Below, one piece after another: positions 62,644-64,000 of a DNA stretch of 64,000 nt. The position numbers and the translations under genes are program-made. Position 1 is the first letter of the stretch, and the number at the start of each line of letters is the position of its first letter. The notes under the pieces are model-generated. The model worked only from the letters and a program-made list of their open reading frames with translations. It was not told where the DNA came from and did no database searches. The stretch is from Bacillota bacterium (GTDB taxonomy: Bacteria; Bacillota; Sulfobacillia; Sulfobacillales; JAIMBI01). The DNA is taken from the NCBI GenBank assembly GCA_021797815.1, contig JAJZYZ010000001.1, positions 62,001 to 126,000 of the forward strand, written 5' to 3'.

Positions 62644-62834
62644 GCGTATCTCCCGCCTTTCAATCGACCGTCTCGATCGGCACCCGACCCACCCGCCCAA
62701 CGGGAGTGGGAAAGAGGGCCGCGCGCCGTAGTCAAGCTCAGTCTAGAGGCCTCTTCGACAGGTGAACAGAGCGTCGGGGCGGCGAGGGCTTGTTACAATG
62801 ACAGGAGATTTTGGGGTGCCGAAAAGGCACCGGA

Positions 62835-63785
62835 ATGAGGGACCTCCTTGGACTTGGACCACAGGTGGATCCGATGACGGCGTGGACGGCGCTCCCGGCC
62901 GGCGTGTATCCGGCGCTCGCGACCCCGCTTACGGAGACCGGGCGATTATCGGAGGCGGCGCTCGACGCCCTCACCGATCGTGTGATTGACGACGGGGTGA
63001 CGGGGATTGCGGTTCTCGGCTCCACGGGCGAGGTGTCGGGTCTCGCGCCCGAAATGCGGGACGCCGTGCAGCGACGGGTGCAGGAGCGGGCGAATGGGCG
63101 CGTGCCCGTGTTGAGTGGAGTGGCCGACACGGTGGTCGACCGCATCCGGGCCGGGCTCGAGGCGGCAGGAGCAAACGGCATGGCCGCGGCGCTGGTGCCG
63201 CCGCCTTTCTACTATCCGATGGGCCCGTCCGAAGTGGCCCGCTTCTACACGGACCTCGCCGACCGATCTCCCATTCCGCTCGTGCTTTACAACATCCCGC
63301 CCTATACGAAGGTGGAGCTTTCGGTTGAGGTGGTGCGGGATCTGGCGGCCCACCCGCGCATCATCGGTCTCAAAGACTCGGGGGGCCGCTTTCTGTACCT
63401 GCAGGAGCTTCTTTCCGCGACCCGCGGTCAGGCCTTCACGGTTGTGACGGGGTCGGATGAGATGCTGCTGGCGTCGCTGGCGGTGGGAGCCGCCGGGACC
63501 ATCTGCGCGGCCGCCAACGCCGTCGCCCCCTTCCAGGTCGCGATCATCCGCCATTATCAGGCCGGACGTCTTGATGCCGCCCGGAATCTGCAAGAGCGGC
63601 TGATGGCTCTCGTGAATGTCTGCCGGCGCCACGGCGGCTATAAGGCCTGGAAGGCCATCTTGGAGCTTCAGGGATTCACTCCCTGCCGGGTGGCGGCGCC
63701 CTATGAGGATGTGTCAGAAGCGTCGCGGACCGTCTTGCAAGAAGCGCTCCGGGCCCTCGGGTCGGCAGAGGACGTGGGCGCCTGA
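62835..63785 (+). CDS. dapA: Dihydrodipicolinate synthase family lyase
   Basis: GITGIAVLGSTGEVSGL-type motif (GVTGIAVLGSTGEVSGL), PLVLYNIPPYT, IIGLKDSGG Lys motif. Confidence 0.9.
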   Translation: MRDLLGLGPQVDPMTAWTALPAGVYPALATPLTETGRLSEAALDALTDRVIDDGVTGIAVLGSTGEVSGLAPEMRDAVQRRVQERANGRVPVLSGVADTVVDRIRAGLEAAGANGMAAALVPPPFYYPMGPSEVARFYTDLADRSPIPLVLYNIPPYTKVELSVEVVRDLAAHPRIIGLKDSGGRFLYLQELLSATRGQAFTVVTGSDEMLLASLAVGAAGTICAAANAVAPFQVAIIRHYQAGRLDAARNLQERLMALVNVCRRHGGYKAWKAILELQGFTPCRVAAPYEDVSEASRTVLQEALRALGSAEDVGA

Positions 63786-63873
63786 CCGACCATCTGCTCC
63801 GGATGTTCTTTACGAAGGATGACCCGGCAGACCGACGTCATGGCCGCGCCGCGTTGATGGGCAAACGAAAAAT

Positions 63874-63897
63874 CCCCCCGGCCGACCGGGGGGTTTT
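63874..63897. terminator. Bidirectional rho-independent terminator
   Basis: CCCCCCGG-CCGA-CCGGGGGG stem followed by TTTT and preceded by AAAAA; lies between convergent genes. Confidence 0.92.
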
Positions 63898-63905
63898 GAG
63901 TCTCG

Positions 63906-63998
63906 TCAGACGACGGCCTGGGGCCTTATCTTCTCGACCGCGTCCCGAATGTCTTCGAGCTTCACGTACCGGTCGCACGCATTTTCCAGTTCGGCGGC
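63906..63998 (-). CDS. C-terminal fragment of an unidentified protein, truncated by window edge
   Basis: Minus-strand reading ...AAELENACDRYVKLEDIRDAVEKIRPQAVV*. Confidence 0.5.
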   Translation of the reverse strand, partial: AAELENACDRYVKLEDIRDAVEKIRPQAVV

Positions 63999-64000
63999 AA

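Overview
GC-rich bacterial chromosomal window with strong AGGAGG-type Shine-Dalgarno sites, densely coding, and no rRNA, tRNA or CRISPR seen. The host is perhaps a high-GC Firmicute, but I cannot place it from sequence alone. The metabolic core at about 15.6-35.3 kb has three parts. (1) A divergently transcribed GAF histidine kinase/LuxR-type regulator pair. (2) A form I aerobic Mo-Cu CO dehydrogenase operon, coxM-S-L-[XdhC/CoxF-YHS fusion]-G-D-E, with the diagnostic AYRCSFR motif in CoxL. (3) After a Glu/Leu dehydrogenase gene, a TDT/SLAC1-type anion transporter gene divergent from a nitrate reductase operon (hemerythrin-like gene, 88-aa protein, narG-H-J-I). The TDT/nar intergenic region carries two CRP/FNR-type palindromes 65 bp apart. 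Flanking accessory DNA holds an IS1380-like element whose transposase looks frameshifted at a CCCC run. It also holds a 54-bp-repeat coiled-coil membrane protein, a collagen-like lipoprotein and several unassigned secreted proteins. ORF-poor stretches contain strong perfect hairpins. The last 13 kb carry sugar-phosphate genes (pfkA, GH4, GlcNAc-type kinase), an acyl-CoA ligase, a geranylgeranyl-reductase-like gene, a persulfide dioxygenase/rhodanese pair and dapA, ending at a bidirectional terminator. The most interesting observations are the CoxF-YHS fusion, the 11-bp helically phased repeat array in front of coxG, the CO oxidation/nitrate respiration neighbourhood with paired CRP/FNR-like sites, and the multi-hairpin non-coding locus at 44.0-44.2 kb.
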